Positions 32,995 through 43,408 of a stretch of 64,000 bases of DNA are shown piece by piece. Positions within the stretch are counted from its first letter, which is position 1, and each line of letters begins with the position of its first letter. The notes beneath the pieces are model-generated. The model was given only the letters and a program-made list of their open reading frames with translations. It did no database searches and was not told the DNA's origin. The stretch is taken from contig NC_092408.1 of NCBI RefSeq assembly GCF_009017415.1, positions 124,001-188,000 on the forward strand. Reading direction: 5' to 3'. This DNA comes from Aspergillus flavus. Its lineage: Eukaryota; Ascomycota; Eurotiomycetes; Eurotiales; Aspergillaceae. The position numbers and the translations under genes were made by a program.

Positions 32995-35389
32995 AGGCGT
33001 CGGATATGTTCTGTATATAATCGTTGTTTCTCTGTCAGTGGAAATATATGCCTGCAGTTTAGAAAGGGACTTGGCTTGGTGCGCCGCTCAGACTTATACG
33101 TGGCTGATCCACTTTGATGCGCGCACCAACAGTTCAGTATAGTAATGTTTGGTTTATTAGTTATGATATCAAAGAAAGTATCTTCGCTCCTCTTCTGTCT
33201 ACACTATGTACCGGGAACCATTCCCATATTGATTCCTTTGCTGGAGTGGTGATGAGACAATGGGGTTCCGCGAACGTCTAAGTCGTGCCTGGAGCCAGTT
33301 TGAGCTCTCTCATCTGTGCTTCTTTGGCTTTATGATATGTAACAAACATGTCCCCGTTTCCTCTTCAGACTTCGAAAGCCTACGTTATGTGTTGAGTAAC
33401 GAAAACAGTAAACCCATTTATCAGGAACCCCCTATAGGAAATGAACGCGTTATAGGTAGATGCATTTAAGTGTCCGATTTAGAATACCATACCAAAATTC
33501 CCCAAGTCCCTGATCAAGGGAGATTCTATAAATATATCTAATTCTCTTCACGAATTTCTGGAGAGAGAGTAACGTAGATCTTCTTATGACCATATGATGG
33601 AAACGTGTTTTGCTATATTTCTGCGCTCTTCGTTTTAGAAATAAAAGATATATACATAATTCTATACCCCGTTAATTAGAGTTACTATTAAGGACCCCTT
33701 AACGGCGTAGGAGGATTGATTTGGATATACTTCATGGCTTATATGCATTCCTTGGACCTCTAGCCTTAACCAGTCTACATGGTTCGCAATTCGACTAGAA
33801 GCATTCCAGACTCTAATAACAAAAATAATAGTAAAGGATTGAGCAACTACATAGCATTGGGGAATCCAGGTGAAGAATATAACAAGATATTGTACAAAAT
33901 ATGCTGCTATCATAGAGAGAACACCCGACGAGTTGAATTTTCAGAGCTCAGTTACGGGCCTGGGAAGAGTTCCTAATTTCCCTTTTCTTCTTGACAGACT
34001 ATCACCTGTCACAGCCCACATAGAAAGGAAGTATCCTTCGTATAATATGTCAAATATGCTGCCTCGGGCCGCCCCACCGAAACAAGGGTCGCGCCGCAAC
34101 CCAACTTGCGATGATGTCCGGAATGCTTCCTTAGCCAAGAATGTCTGTACACGATCCGATAGACGTCATGTGATTTGGAAGGGAGCTCTCCATGAAAACT
34201 GTTGAAGATGGCTGCTCGTACTGGAAACGGTGATTTAAGTTGTTTAAGAATCACTGCTTGAATTGCTACATGAATCGCTTGGCGGTAACCTGTTAGAAAC
34301 CAAAGGAAGTCATGTTGACAAACTTGCCTTCGTATACACAGAAACGAAGAAACCTGACAACGACATGGGGAGAGAAAGGCTGAGACGCAAACGTGTGGTT
34401 CTGGTAGACCTGACACAGGAGTGTGTAGCAGTCAAGACTGACCCAACATAGATTTTGAGGTAGTTGCATAAAGTTAAAGTTACGTTGATGTCACCTCGTC
34501 CGTTCAAGCCATCCATTGGTTGAATCCCACGTCAGCCAGAATATTTACTCCGAGAACATTGGATGCAAGCGGAAGACAGGAAACAATGTATTGAATATTA
34601 TCTATAAGTCGTGTCTTCACATAGGCCTCTTCGCTGTGAAGGCAGGGTGTTGAGACTGACATTCTAGGAGCATCTATAGAAAATGTACTGCCTGGTATGT
34701 CAGATTCCGGACCCACGAAAGATATGTGAAGCTTTCACCCACAGGATAATCCAGGCAGTTTCATTCCGCTCAGGTTGCTGGGAGGTTGATTATGTCTATT
34801 CAATGAGACTCTGGTTAGATCATAGTACTCGTTTCGGGAGGGGATTTTGGGTGGGGGGTAATGGATATCTTTCTATCATACCTCGGAGAAGCTCAAAGCT
34901 TGTAAGGTGTTTCATTCATTGCTATACTATAGAGTCTATGAGTGAAGTAGATGACGTTCCAAGGTATGGACATAGTCCTGAGGTCATTCATCAGTGTATG
35001 TCGGTCCGTTGTATTCTGCATTCGGCGACCCGCCACTGCTCCCAAGCAGACTCTACTTATCTATGATACGATTAGGTTGATATGAACACGAAAGGAAGCT
35101 GTCTGTTTGGCGTCAGCCTCATAGCATTTGACTCATGACTTCATGACTTATAAGGCCTTCTACATCAACTTCCTATTGCGACCAAGAGGTGTCATTGCAA
35201 CGTCTTTGACAGCACAGGCGGACCATATATACCTCGTTTTAAATACAGTGTACGCACAGAGCGAGTCTATTTAAATTTCGAGGAAGCTCCCTTCCCTCCC
35301 CCATATCTCCGTGAAATGCCATTCAAGAGAATATTCCTCCCGCTCCAGTTTCCAGAAACGTCCTATCGATTACACTGTCCATCGAAGCA
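32995..35389. other. Long intergenic stretch, no gene supported
   Basis: AT-richer around 33480-33900. All frames are short and unlike known proteins. The right end should hold the promoter of the cysteine-repeat gene. Confidence 0.45.
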
Positions 35390-36058
35390 ATGGGGAAGGG
35401 GTGGATTCTCTTTTTGACAACCCTAGGTGGCCCTATCAGCTTCGCCTTGGGTGTGAGCTGTCCTCCTGGTTACGCCTTCGACGGTAACGCGTGTCGTTCG
35501 TTCGTTCCTCCTCAATGTCCTCCTGGGACCCGCCAGCTTGGTGCAGTCTGCATCGCAACTGGCCCTCTTGAATGTCCTCCTGGTTTAAGGTTCAATGGGG
35601 TTGAATGTGTCCTGCCGCAAACAAGACAACCATTGTGCCCTTCTGGGTACACCCTGCATGGTAACCGTTGTGTAGAGGACAGTCTGGTACAAGACGATGA
35701 CGCAGAGAGTGGCATTGACAATCTGAAAGAACATATGTTTCAAACTCAACGCCAGGAGGGTTCGGACTCTACATCACCCCCCTGCTCTCCAGATGAGTAT
35801 TTTGATGGAAGGGTGTGCAGAGCAATGCCCGCTTGCGCACCTGGTGAGTATTTTGATGAGAGGGTGAGGGTATGTGTGACAGCTCCTGCCTGCCCCCGGG
35901 GTATGTACTTTGATGGAGGGGTGTGCAGAAAGGATAGTCCCAGTCAGAAACCCCAGAAACTCTTTAATATCCCGTCCGATGGGGAGGGCACCCAGGCCTC
36001 TACACCTCCTATTTGTGCTCCCGGAGAGGTCTTTGACGGCACACATTGTGTTAGGTAA
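35390..36058 (+). CDS. Secreted cysteine-rich protein with CPPG-type tandem repeats
   Basis: A 222-residue frame with an N-terminal signal (ILFLTTLGGPISFALG) followed by eight short repeats of the form C-P-x-G-x(2)-F-D-G-x(2)-C. The cores are CPPGYAFDGNAC, CPPGTRQLGAVC, CPPGLRFNGVEC, CPSGYTLHGNRC, CSPDEYFDGRVC, CAPGEYFDERVRVC, CPRGMYFDGGVC and CAPGEVFDGTHC. Each repeat supplies two Cys, so intramolecular disulfides are likely. An acidic linker (DDDAESG) separates repeats 4 and 5. The architecture recalls EB-like or oocyst-wall-like Cys repeats, but I know of no assigned function; a wall-associated or secreted structural protein is a guess. The stop is immediately followed in frame by another repeat. 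Confidence 0.75.
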   Translation: MGKGWILFLTTLGGPISFALGVSCPPGYAFDGNACRSFVPPQCPPGTRQLGAVCIATGPLECPPGLRFNGVECVLPQTRQPLCPSGYTLHGNRCVEDSLVQDDDAESGIDNLKEHMFQTQRQEGSDSTSPPCSPDEYFDGRVCRAMPACAPGEYFDERVRVCVTAPACPRGMYFDGGVCRKDSPSQKPQKLFNIPSDGEGTQASTPPICAPGEVFDGTHCVR

Positions 36059-36142
36059 GAGGCTTTCCCAGATGACCTCGAATGTCCTCCCACTAGTAGC
36101 TTTGTTAATAAAGCATGTGTCCTACGCAGTTACTCCTATTGA
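36059..36142 (+). other. In-frame ninth repeat beyond the stop
   Basis: Reading on past the TAA at 36056-36058 in the same frame gives LECPPTSSFVNKACVLRS and then TGA at 36140-36142. The LECPP...C spacing copies repeat 3 (LECPPGLRFNGVEC). It is either a remnant cut off by a nonsense change, a readthrough extension, or the product of an unseen splice at the GTAAGA that overlaps the stop. Confidence 0.5.
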
Positions 36143-36826
36143 GCTTCAGGGAAAGATCTTGCGGTTATTAAAACGATGCCTCGTACAGCTCTATGATATA
36201 TCAGTGTGTTTGTTTCATATCATGGTTGATTTTCTACGTCCCGGATATTGGTGTTTGTGACTTTTGGGCTGTATAAAAGTTAGTTTGACAATCAAGTATC
36301 AATAGTAGCAAAGAGGACTGGATCGTTAAGTAGATTCCCGTAAATATCGGTTACATATGCAGAATTATAGCCGCAAGAGAGCCGGTCTTAAGATAGTATC
36401 ATGATTTCCTAACTCTTGAACCTGGTGATATTTCCAAGATACTGTAGTGCATGGGGTCTGCACTGGTGAACCTCCCCATTTGATGCCACCCTTTAAGCTG
36501 TCTATAAGAGAGTAAACGAGTTAACACGGACACTCTACCATCGGACGATTAAGACAGACAAACTGGGATACTGAGTGGGCGTTTCTCTTAGTCTTTGTTA
36601 CTTCCATCTCTCGGGATTCGTGTAATACCTATATTAGTTCAGTTCCTAGCTCAAATCTGCACCCTTGAAAGTACTTGAATCCTGCTCTCCTGTTACTACA
36701 TATTGGTTCCAGAGAGAGAAATAAAGACTAGATATCCATGTCACTATTATATGCACCACAACTACCTGTTTGTATTGTAACGTCAATCAATCAACATTTG
36801 GACAGGCTCTAGTCTCTATATACCCT
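36143..36826. other. Intergenic between convergent genes
   Basis: 3' flanks of the Cys-repeat gene and the reductase gene; no gene recognised. Confidence 0.5.
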
Positions 36827-38055
36827 CTATTGTCCCGGTGTTTCGCTTATTCTAAAGACATATTTAACCGCACTCGCCTTTCCATCCCTCAGGTCTCTCA
36901 TCGCCCCCTCAACCCCCAGCAAGCCATCTTTTCTGACTTCAAAAGGATGGCCCTCAAACTCGCCAGACTGCAGTGCCCGGGTGAACCACCGACAGAACAC
37001 GAAACACAAATCGCGACAATCATCAACACCACCGATCTGGTGCGCCGAGCTGACCCAAGTGTTCGATGCAACCGCGGGAGAAACATCGGGGGGACTCATG
37101 AGCACATAGTTAATGTTACCACCGGGGTTCATAACGGATCGCAGCACGGCCGTACTGTCCTCGGTGACAATTGTATCCAGGGCGTGATTTGCTGGCAAAT
37201 CATTGCTACCAGTGGATGAGCGCAGGGCATTGCGAATGCCAGTAATGGTCTTCTCCGGACCCTCCCGGTAATCAACGACTACGTCGCCCTTGCTTTCATC
37301 CAGGAACTTCCGGATATAGTGGGCGCCCTTTCCGGCGATCGCAATGATCGGGTGGATGTTGCTGAGTCTGGCAAACTTGATCGCGTAGGACCCGACCGCC
37401 GTGCTTCCGCCGTAGACGATGAACGGCGTCGTTGTGTTGGGGGATTTGCCTTTGGCAGCTGGAGACCAGGGAAATTGGAACCCGAGATGATGGTACAGAG
37501 ATACCACTGCCGTGAGACCCGCTAGAGGGATCGTGGCTGCCTCTGCTGGGTATTAGACTGATTCAACAATGAAAAAAAGTGAAGTAGAGTACAAATAGGT
37601 TGGATATACCTTCGAATGAGATCTTCTCGGGCAAGTGAAACGTGGTATGGCTCCATGCAACCGCATACTCAGCATAACTGCCTCCAGGCATAAGCATTTC
37701 GTGGAAAGCTCCGACTCGGTCGCCCGGCTGGAGGAGGCAACAAGACATCATTAATTTCAGACAATCATCAGCATTGGGACTTAAGCGACAGACTCACCTG
37801 GAATTCCACTACGTTTTTCCCGACCTTCTCAACCACACCAGCGATATCATCACCCTGATTGACTCCCTCTCGGACTTTCTCATAGCGCTCAAAGTACGGT
37901 TTCTCCTCACTGTGCGCAAGATCCGGCACCTTCCAATCCTTGGGGTTCGATCCAGAGACGACGACACGGATCAAGACCTGGTCATCATTGATCTCCGGGA
38001 TAGCGGACTCAATCAGCTTGGTCCTGCAGTCGTGAAGGTTGATGATCTCTTTCAT
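36827..38055 (-). CDS. Zinc-free medium-chain reductase (quinone oxidoreductase-like MDR)
   Basis: Exons 38055-37798, 37727-37610 and 37542-36827 give 363 residues. A GroES-like N-domain shows VLIRVVVSGSNPKDWKVPDL, GDDIAGVVEKVG and PGDRVGAFHE...GGSYAEYAV. In zinc MDRs a Cys/His would sit at these positions; here Asn/Pro/Lys do, so no catalytic zinc is expected. The Rossmann domain follows: EAATIPLAGLTAVVSLYHHL, VYGGSTAVGSYAIKFARL, with DYREG after it. These NADPH-dependent reductases act on enoyl or quinone substrates. Free-standing trans-enoyl reductases of polyketide clusters are relatives, but no polyketide synthase is nearby. ATG 38055 starts MKEIINLHDCRTKL, the natural beginning; an upstream in-frame Met adds 24 unconvincing residues. 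Confidence 0.87.
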
Positions 38056-39190
38056 TTTGACGGGTGGTGGTTGATTGCCCAGCTTCGCTACTTTGCACGC
38101 TCCGGACGAGTTCTGCCGGATCACCAAAAGTATTTATCTTAACGGATATCGGGGCTCGCATGACTACCGAAGTTGACCTGGTATCGTCGCTATTGACTCG
38201 TGGGTGAAATACATTATTAATCAATGTGGACCCCCTGCGGTTGATTTGACGTCACAGATTGTGGAGGTTGATCAGATCCGAGAGATATAGGGAAAGGGAT
38301 GACTTACCAGTATATCTCGAATAAAATGATGTAGTTGGTGATTGCGATGGGCGATTTAATTGTATTCCAATGGGGTTTGTCTTCCGAATAAACTCTAAAG
38401 CAGTGGCCGGCTCTTCTGTAGTACGGAGTAATAACGAAGCTATACAAATCCCGTCAGTATACTAACTGCCGTCGGCCCGATTTGAGTGGATCCCGGTAGT
38501 TGCTCGGGTCCCGGAAACTCTAGGATCCGTGAAGACTTTTATCTTATCTCCTTTAGAAAGGGATGATGTCCAATTATGGACATCATTGTAGATTTAAGGG
38601 ACTCACACTCTCTTGTGGGATTCGGGGTCGGTCTCCCGCACAAAGACTAGGAACAAGGATAGGGAACGATAGGCAATGTGAATTCTTGTCGACACGACAA
38701 CCCTCTCGAGACCCAGTCGTAGCAGCTCTAGACTAATTCTATGACACGCTTCTTTGTTCCCATCGCGGTCTAGATTCTACATGACGTTCGCCGTTTTGGC
38801 GGTAGTAGTTTATGAAGAACGTCACAGATGATACTACTGGCGGCTGTCCTTTCCACCACACTCAAGATATAGTCTTGAAATGCGGACGAACCTATTTTTG
38901 GCCATTGATGTTGGCTGAAGGGACAGTCATCTGACATTTTTTCTACATTTGGATGTCAGTTCCAAGGTTCGGGTAGTGTTTAGATACGGCAAACCAACAA
39001 GCCTTATTGTTTCCATGTTTTGCACACACCCAGATCGCTCTATAACGCTGGGCATACGATGAAGCCAAGACTTAGTCTGTCTGTCGGTCTATAAAGACCA
39101 CGAGGATTCTGGCCCTTCACCTCTATTCTGCATTGTAGTTTTTCCAAGTACACACGTATTAACGAGTTTCGAAGCAAGAAGAAAACAGCC
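38056..39190. other. Divergent promoter region, no gene seen
   Basis: Between the reductase (-) and the small secreted protein gene (+). No coding content recognised. Confidence 0.5.
39090..39096 (+). promoter_or_regulatory. TATA box (TATAAAG)
   Basis: TATAAAG about 95 bases before the ATG of the 8-Cys secreted protein gene, in a suitable place for a highly expressed small secreted protein. Confidence 0.4.
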
Positions 39191-39556
39191 ATGAACATCA
39201 AGACCATCCTAGCTCTGTGCGCCATGACCAGCATGGTCACTGCAGCTCCAGCAGAAGAGTTGGAAAAGAGAGCTTGCACTGGTAATCGATTCTGCTGCGA
39301 GACCTTTTTCCCTGTCAATATCTTTTTCATTCGTGCGGTCGGGTCCAACTGCATAGGTACGTTGCAATCAAGTGCATATCCAACGGGCGCATCTGACCTC
39401 TACAGCCCAAAAGACGGGGAACTGCCCTACTGGAACGACCGAGCATTGTTGCACCAGCAATCTTCCTTTGGTAAGTTCACTCTTTTACGAATAACGAAAG
39501 TGTATGCTGCTGACTTGAAACAGAGAAATGGGGATCTTGCTTGTACCCAGCTGTAA
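39191..39556 (+). CDS. Small secreted 8-cysteine, hydrophobin-like protein
   Basis: Exons 39191-39356, 39406-39470 and 39524-39556 give 87 residues; both donors (GTACGT, GTAAGT) are consensus and the phases close. MNIKTILALCAMTSMVTAA is a clear signal peptide, followed by a short propeptide ending in the Kex2-like site EEKR-type (LEKR). The mature part contains exactly eight Cys in the order C-CC-C-C-CC-C, with gaps 5, 17, 7, 7 and 12. Hydrophobins have this order, and the gaps are near class I, but the CC-to-C hydrophobic pattern is short. The pattern appears only after splicing: the unspliced frame runs on to the same stop but lacks half the Cys. A surface-active wall protein or effector-like peptide are the two options. 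Confidence 0.7.
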   Translation: MNIKTILALCAMTSMVTAAPAEELEKRACTGNRFCCETFFPVNIFFIRAVGSNCIGTLQSSAYPTGASDLYSPKDGELPYWNDRALLHQQSSFGKFTLLRITKVYAADLKQRNGDLACTQL

Positions 39557-40072
39557 TCCATGCCATTGTTACTATCATGCCACAAGTTTGTGTTTATGCT
39601 CAATGTTTTCTTTTGGTTCAAAGTGTTTTTCGTTTTAGTCTTAACAAGTATAATATGTATCGTGCGTGAAAGGGCAAACTAAAAGTGCAGACACCTGGTT
39701 ATTCCAAGGCTTTCTGCAATGAACTGCAATTTATCACGCTTACCGAGCTCTTTCATGAAAACGATAAATTTCCTATGTCGCATATGATATAGTAACTATA
39801 TAAGCAACCATGGGTAGAGAAGCTTGCTTGATCCTGTTGGCTGTCTTACACTGCAGTTCACGTAGCGTACTGAGTGAGCTAAGGAAATTCTTATTCTGTA
39901 CTATAAGTATAAGAAGTACGAATGGCAAACACTGTCATAATTAAGCCTTTTCTGTCAAAGCTTAAAACACCCGCAGAGCCACATCTCTCATGACCATTCC
40001 TAGCTACCAAAGTCCTTCAAAGCAAATTTATAAAGGCCAGAGCCATTACCCTAGTAGATCACAAACAAACAT
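39557..40072. other. Intergenic between convergent genes
   Basis: No gene seen. Confidence 0.5.
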
Positions 40073-40654
40073 TCAAGCAGATGATGTAATATGGAGAATC
40101 GCGGGATTTCCTGAATCCTTCGACCAAACCTCAATTCTACCAAACCTTGTTCCTAAGAAGATAGAAAAATTCCCATCCTCATCCGCACCCTGACAAGCAG
40201 GCGTAACATCGATAGGCCCCATATTCGCATAGGCAGGTACTTCAATTTCTGTGAAGACGTCACCCGAATCTGGTGCGTTCTCTCCGGTAACGGTACCCTC
40301 GTCCCAGCCAGAAGAGAGCGCCTGGGCGGCCGTGACATTAACAGGTGCCTCGAGTGGCTTTGTGAAGGCGGGAAACTGCACTGTGCATGCTGTGATGGAG
40401 GCCGCCGGGACTGGAAGTTGAAACGCGATCAGAGAGCGGATATAGGCCAGTCCACCGGTGTTGGCCTGCAGAGTGGTTTCGTGGCCAAGCGTGCATTTGT
40501 AGCAGTTGCGATCGGGACAAGCAGGGCAGCTCACGGTAGAACGGAAAATGGTAGAATCTTTCGTCGCGGGGGTATCGATGGCAAAGGAGGAAATAATTAG
40601 ACTTGTGAACACAGTGAGAGCTGTGCAGAGTCGGGGCGGAGTTATAATATGCAT
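40073..40654 (-). CDS. Secreted protein with CBM96/DNRLRE-like domain
   Basis: A single exon, 193 residues. The signal peptide covers roughly the first 26 residues (CTALTVFTSLIISSFA). The mature protein has a compact Cys cluster, SCPACPDRNCYKC, then a beta-rich domain containing YIRSLIAFQLPVPAASITAC, ALSSGWDEGTVTGENAP, FTEIEVPAYANMGPIDVTPA and GTRFGRIEVWSKDSGNPAIL. This order (LIxFxLP, W.E.TVTxxNxP, V.DVT.A, SxxxxxxPxLxI) is that of the jelly-roll CBM96/DNRLRE module, found in secreted and wall proteins. Carbohydrate binding is plausible but unproven. Upstream it faces the lectin-like gene. Confidence 0.7.
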   Translation of the reverse strand: MHIITPPRLCTALTVFTSLIISSFAIDTPATKDSTIFRSTVSCPACPDRNCYKCTLGHETTLQANTGGLAYIRSLIAFQLPVPAASITACTVQFPAFTKPLEAPVNVTAAQALSSGWDEGTVTGENAPDSGDVFTEIEVPAYANMGPIDVTPACQGADEDGNFSIFLGTRFGRIEVWSKDSGNPAILHITSSA

Positions 40655-41287
40655 TTCGCTTTCGAGATTTCCTTATTGAGGTAACAATTTAGAAGGAAGA
40701 TGCAAAAAAATAATAAACCAAAGCAATTGTTATGGAATGTTAGTGTACATATATAGACATATATGTAGCAGCGAGCGTTGGATGATTTCCAGGAGCAGTG
40801 TAACCTCTCAAATGCGGTGTGAAGATGGACATTAGGTTGCGAACCACGAGGTGCTTGATGAATACACGCCATGCAGTCCCGTATTCCCTGGTGGCAACGA
40901 CCTTTTGTATGTCTCCCATCAATCTCCAGACACCTGACCTATTTTGAGACAAATACGAAGGGAAATATGATCTCATCTGCGCAGTGGCGAATGGATGCAT
41001 CGTGGCTATTTCGATATACGAGGATGGAGCCAATCATGCACGACAGTCACAGTCTGATAGAAGGCAACTCACCACCAGAACATGAGACATACAGCTCACT
41101 AGCGAATGGTACAGAATCGCAATGAGTGAGACCATTCGATCATCTCGAAGTCATGTGTTCTATCAAGCATTTACTACTAGTTTGCTTGGGATTTGAGAAG
41201 GTGTAGTGCGAGGAGTGCTGTCTTTGGCTTCATTTTCTCCTTCTATATTTGCTATCCTTCCCAGTCCTGTGACACTAAACTAAGACA
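40655..41287. other. Intergenic, no gene seen
   Basis: Holds the promoter of the CBM96-like gene and the 3' flank of the 706-residue gene. Frames on both strands are unconvincing. Confidence 0.5.
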
Positions 41288-43408
41288 CTACGAGAGCCGG
41301 TCGCTGTAGCCATACCACACCTTACCATCATAATTGCAAACACTCGGGTCACCCACCGATTTCGGATTCGCAGGGGTGAATAAGCTTTCCTTGCGACTAA
41401 TGGGATCATAAAACATCGTGGCATTGGCGTTGTCATAACGATAAAAAGCCCACATCACGTTGCCATATATATATTCGGGATATACCATGACCGCAGGAGC
41501 CGATTTGGCGTTATGGGCTGCCGTGTCTTCAAGACGCTCATCGACCAGCGTCCAAGGATTGGTGTCCATGTTCACCCGGTAGCAGTGCAGCTGGTAGTTT
41601 CTATTGATACAGGCCCAAACGTATAAGCTGCCACGATGAGAACATAGAGCGGGGGCCAACTTGTAGTCCGTCCCAGCAGGTGAGTACATCCTAGTCCAAT
41701 CTTGCCAGTTCTGTCCCGACCGTTTGACAGTGCAGTGCAGGCGTTGATCATTGCCTCGATGAACACTAACGAGCATATCGTCAAAGCCGGCGAGGGCACC
41801 GCTATAGGCGGTTGCAGTTACAGAGCCCACTGGTACTGCACCAGTCCATTTCCTGTTCCGTGGGAGGTACTCCACATGGAGAAGTCGCCCATCGCCTCCT
41901 TTGTACAATACATGGACGGTGTCGCCCAATGTTGCTACTGCAGGCTTTGCGTTGGTGTAATTGCCAGTAATCTCAATGATGGGACCCCATCCAGTTTCAC
42001 TGTTCCAGATGCTATAACACAGTAGGCTGTTGTGTGAGCGGCTGAAGAAGCTCCAGAGCTCACCCTTATAGTCTACCAGGCTCATACCCCAGAAGCTCCG
42101 ACCGGGACCTGGGACCGACGACTGCATACTGTAATCGCCAGTGGATCCAGTCATTGTCTTCAAGGATCCGATGGACGTGTCGTTCGGATCAAACCCGTAT
42201 TCTCGCCGGATCCAGAGTTCGTGTTTTCCGCCTTTCCCTCCATCAAACATGAATGATGCTTCACAGTTGGGGAACTCCAGAAACCAGGTTAAAGCTTGCT
42301 GAGAAAAGGCAATCGTACGCTCCGCCACGAGGTCGTCGTGGTTGCGGAACTTGTCCAGTAACCATGCGAAGATCTGTGTCGCAGTCGAGATGTATCCGAG
42401 GATCTTGTAGGCATTACCCACAATCGGAAGTTGCTTCTGGAACTCGGCAATGACTTGGCCATATTGTTCCAGCCACGCCTTGAAACCTTTAGAAATTGCA
42501 TCCATCGCCTTGCGTAAATCCTCATACCACTTGGTTGAGCTGTTATCTGCTTCCCAGCATTGAATGAAGATTGCAAGGGCATCTTTTACCTGTCCATCGA
42601 ACAAAACAGTCCCTGCATCCATTTGCCTGAGGTCTCCGCTTCGAATCGACCCGTACTCGCGGGTGATTGGATCTCCCGAAAATTTGTCTCCCGTATCAGA
42701 CACGGCCGAACGCGTCCAGTATATCTCGTCCTTGCCCCATTCGGAGGACCTCTTATGGCACTTGAATCTGGTCATGACGAGCCGGATGCGCTTCGTGCCA
42801 TTTGCCGCAGGTTCGACTCTATTCTCACTCAGCGCGAGAGTGTCATTTAGGCCGTCGACAGTATCATCGCTAGCAAAAGCCGCGCGAGGGGGCGTCATGT
42901 TGCTGGGATTGCTAGTATCAAAATGAACCGCCGTTCCTCCACCAGCCATCCCAAGAGCAGCCGTGTAGTCATCACTATCTACACGCCCCCCCAAAAAGTT
43001 ATTAAACTCCTGCACCTTGTTGTTTGGCTGGTCCTGTATGTCTGGCAGCATAGTAACGATATCAGAGACCATTGCCTCCATCGTGTATGCCTTGTCTTCA
43101 GAGGCGTCGACGATTTGCTGAGGGAAGAAAGCCACACCCCCGGTTCGGTGATTCTCTTTGGCCTCTTTGAAGACGTTCCCATACTCGTTGATTTCAGATG
43201 TCCCAGAGCCGGTAGTGATGGCATCGTAGAGGACCTTTTCGATGCTGGTGAGGGACTGGCCTTTATTTTTGCGGACTATAGCATGGAGCCCGACGCCCAA
43301 GAGGTAACTTTCATTGCGATAGTTACTTCCACTAGCAGGCTGTCGCTTGCCATTAACCAATGTGCGCAGCGCAGTGATGCGTTCCTCTGGGCTTGATGGA
43401 GGGGCCAT
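41288..43408 (-). CDS. 706-residue protein with C-terminal lectin-like beta-propeller
   Basis: One exon, no signal peptide or membrane helix. The N-terminal ~215 residues are of unknown fold. A beta-type domain with KDEIYWTRSAVSDTGDKFSG and FIQCWEADNSSTKWYEDLR follows, a pattern I associate with uncharacterised fungal and bacterial proteins. Then comes an amphipathic helical stretch (KAWLEQYGQVIAEFQKQLP). From ~410 to the end there are about six repeats of ~45 residues. Examples are SFWGMSLVDYKGELWSFFSR, AKPAVATLGDTVHVLYKG, YSGALAGFDDMLVSVHRG, APALCSHRGSLYVWAC, and the last, DPSVCNYDGKVWYGYSD. These look like blades of a PLL/fucolectin-like propeller that binds sugars. Function is not known; a cytosolic defence lectin or a non-classically secreted protein are possibilities. 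Confidence 0.7.
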   Translation of the reverse strand: MAPPSSPEERITALRTLVNGKRQPASGSNYRNESYLLGVGLHAIVRKNKGQSLTSIEKVLYDAITTGSGTSEINEYGNVFKEAKENHRTGGVAFFPQQIVDASEDKAYTMEAMVSDIVTMLPDIQDQPNNKVQEFNNFLGGRVDSDDYTAALGMAGGGTAVHFDTSNPSNMTPPRAAFASDDTVDGLNDTLALSENRVEPAANGTKRIRLVMTRFKCHKRSSEWGKDEIYWTRSAVSDTGDKFSGDPITREYGSIRSGDLRQMDAGTVLFDGQVKDALAIFIQCWEADNSSTKWYEDLRKAMDAISKGFKAWLEQYGQVIAEFQKQLPIVGNAYKILGYISTATQIFAWLLDKFRNHDDLVAERTIAFSQQALTWFLEFPNCEASFMFDGGKGGKHELWIRREYGFDPNDTSIGSLKTMTGSTGDYSMQSSVPGPGRSFWGMSLVDYKGELWSFFSRSHNSLLCYSIWNSETGWGPIIEITGNYTNAKPAVATLGDTVHVLYKGGDGRLLHVEYLPRNRKWTGAVPVGSVTATAYSGALAGFDDMLVSVHRGNDQRLHCTVKRSGQNWQDWTRMYSPAGTDYKLAPALCSHRGSLYVWACINRNYQLHCYRVNMDTNPWTLVDERLEDTAAHNAKSAPAVMVYPEYIYGNVMWAFYRYDNANATMFYDPISRKESLFTPANPKSVGDPSVCNYDGKVWYGYSDRLS

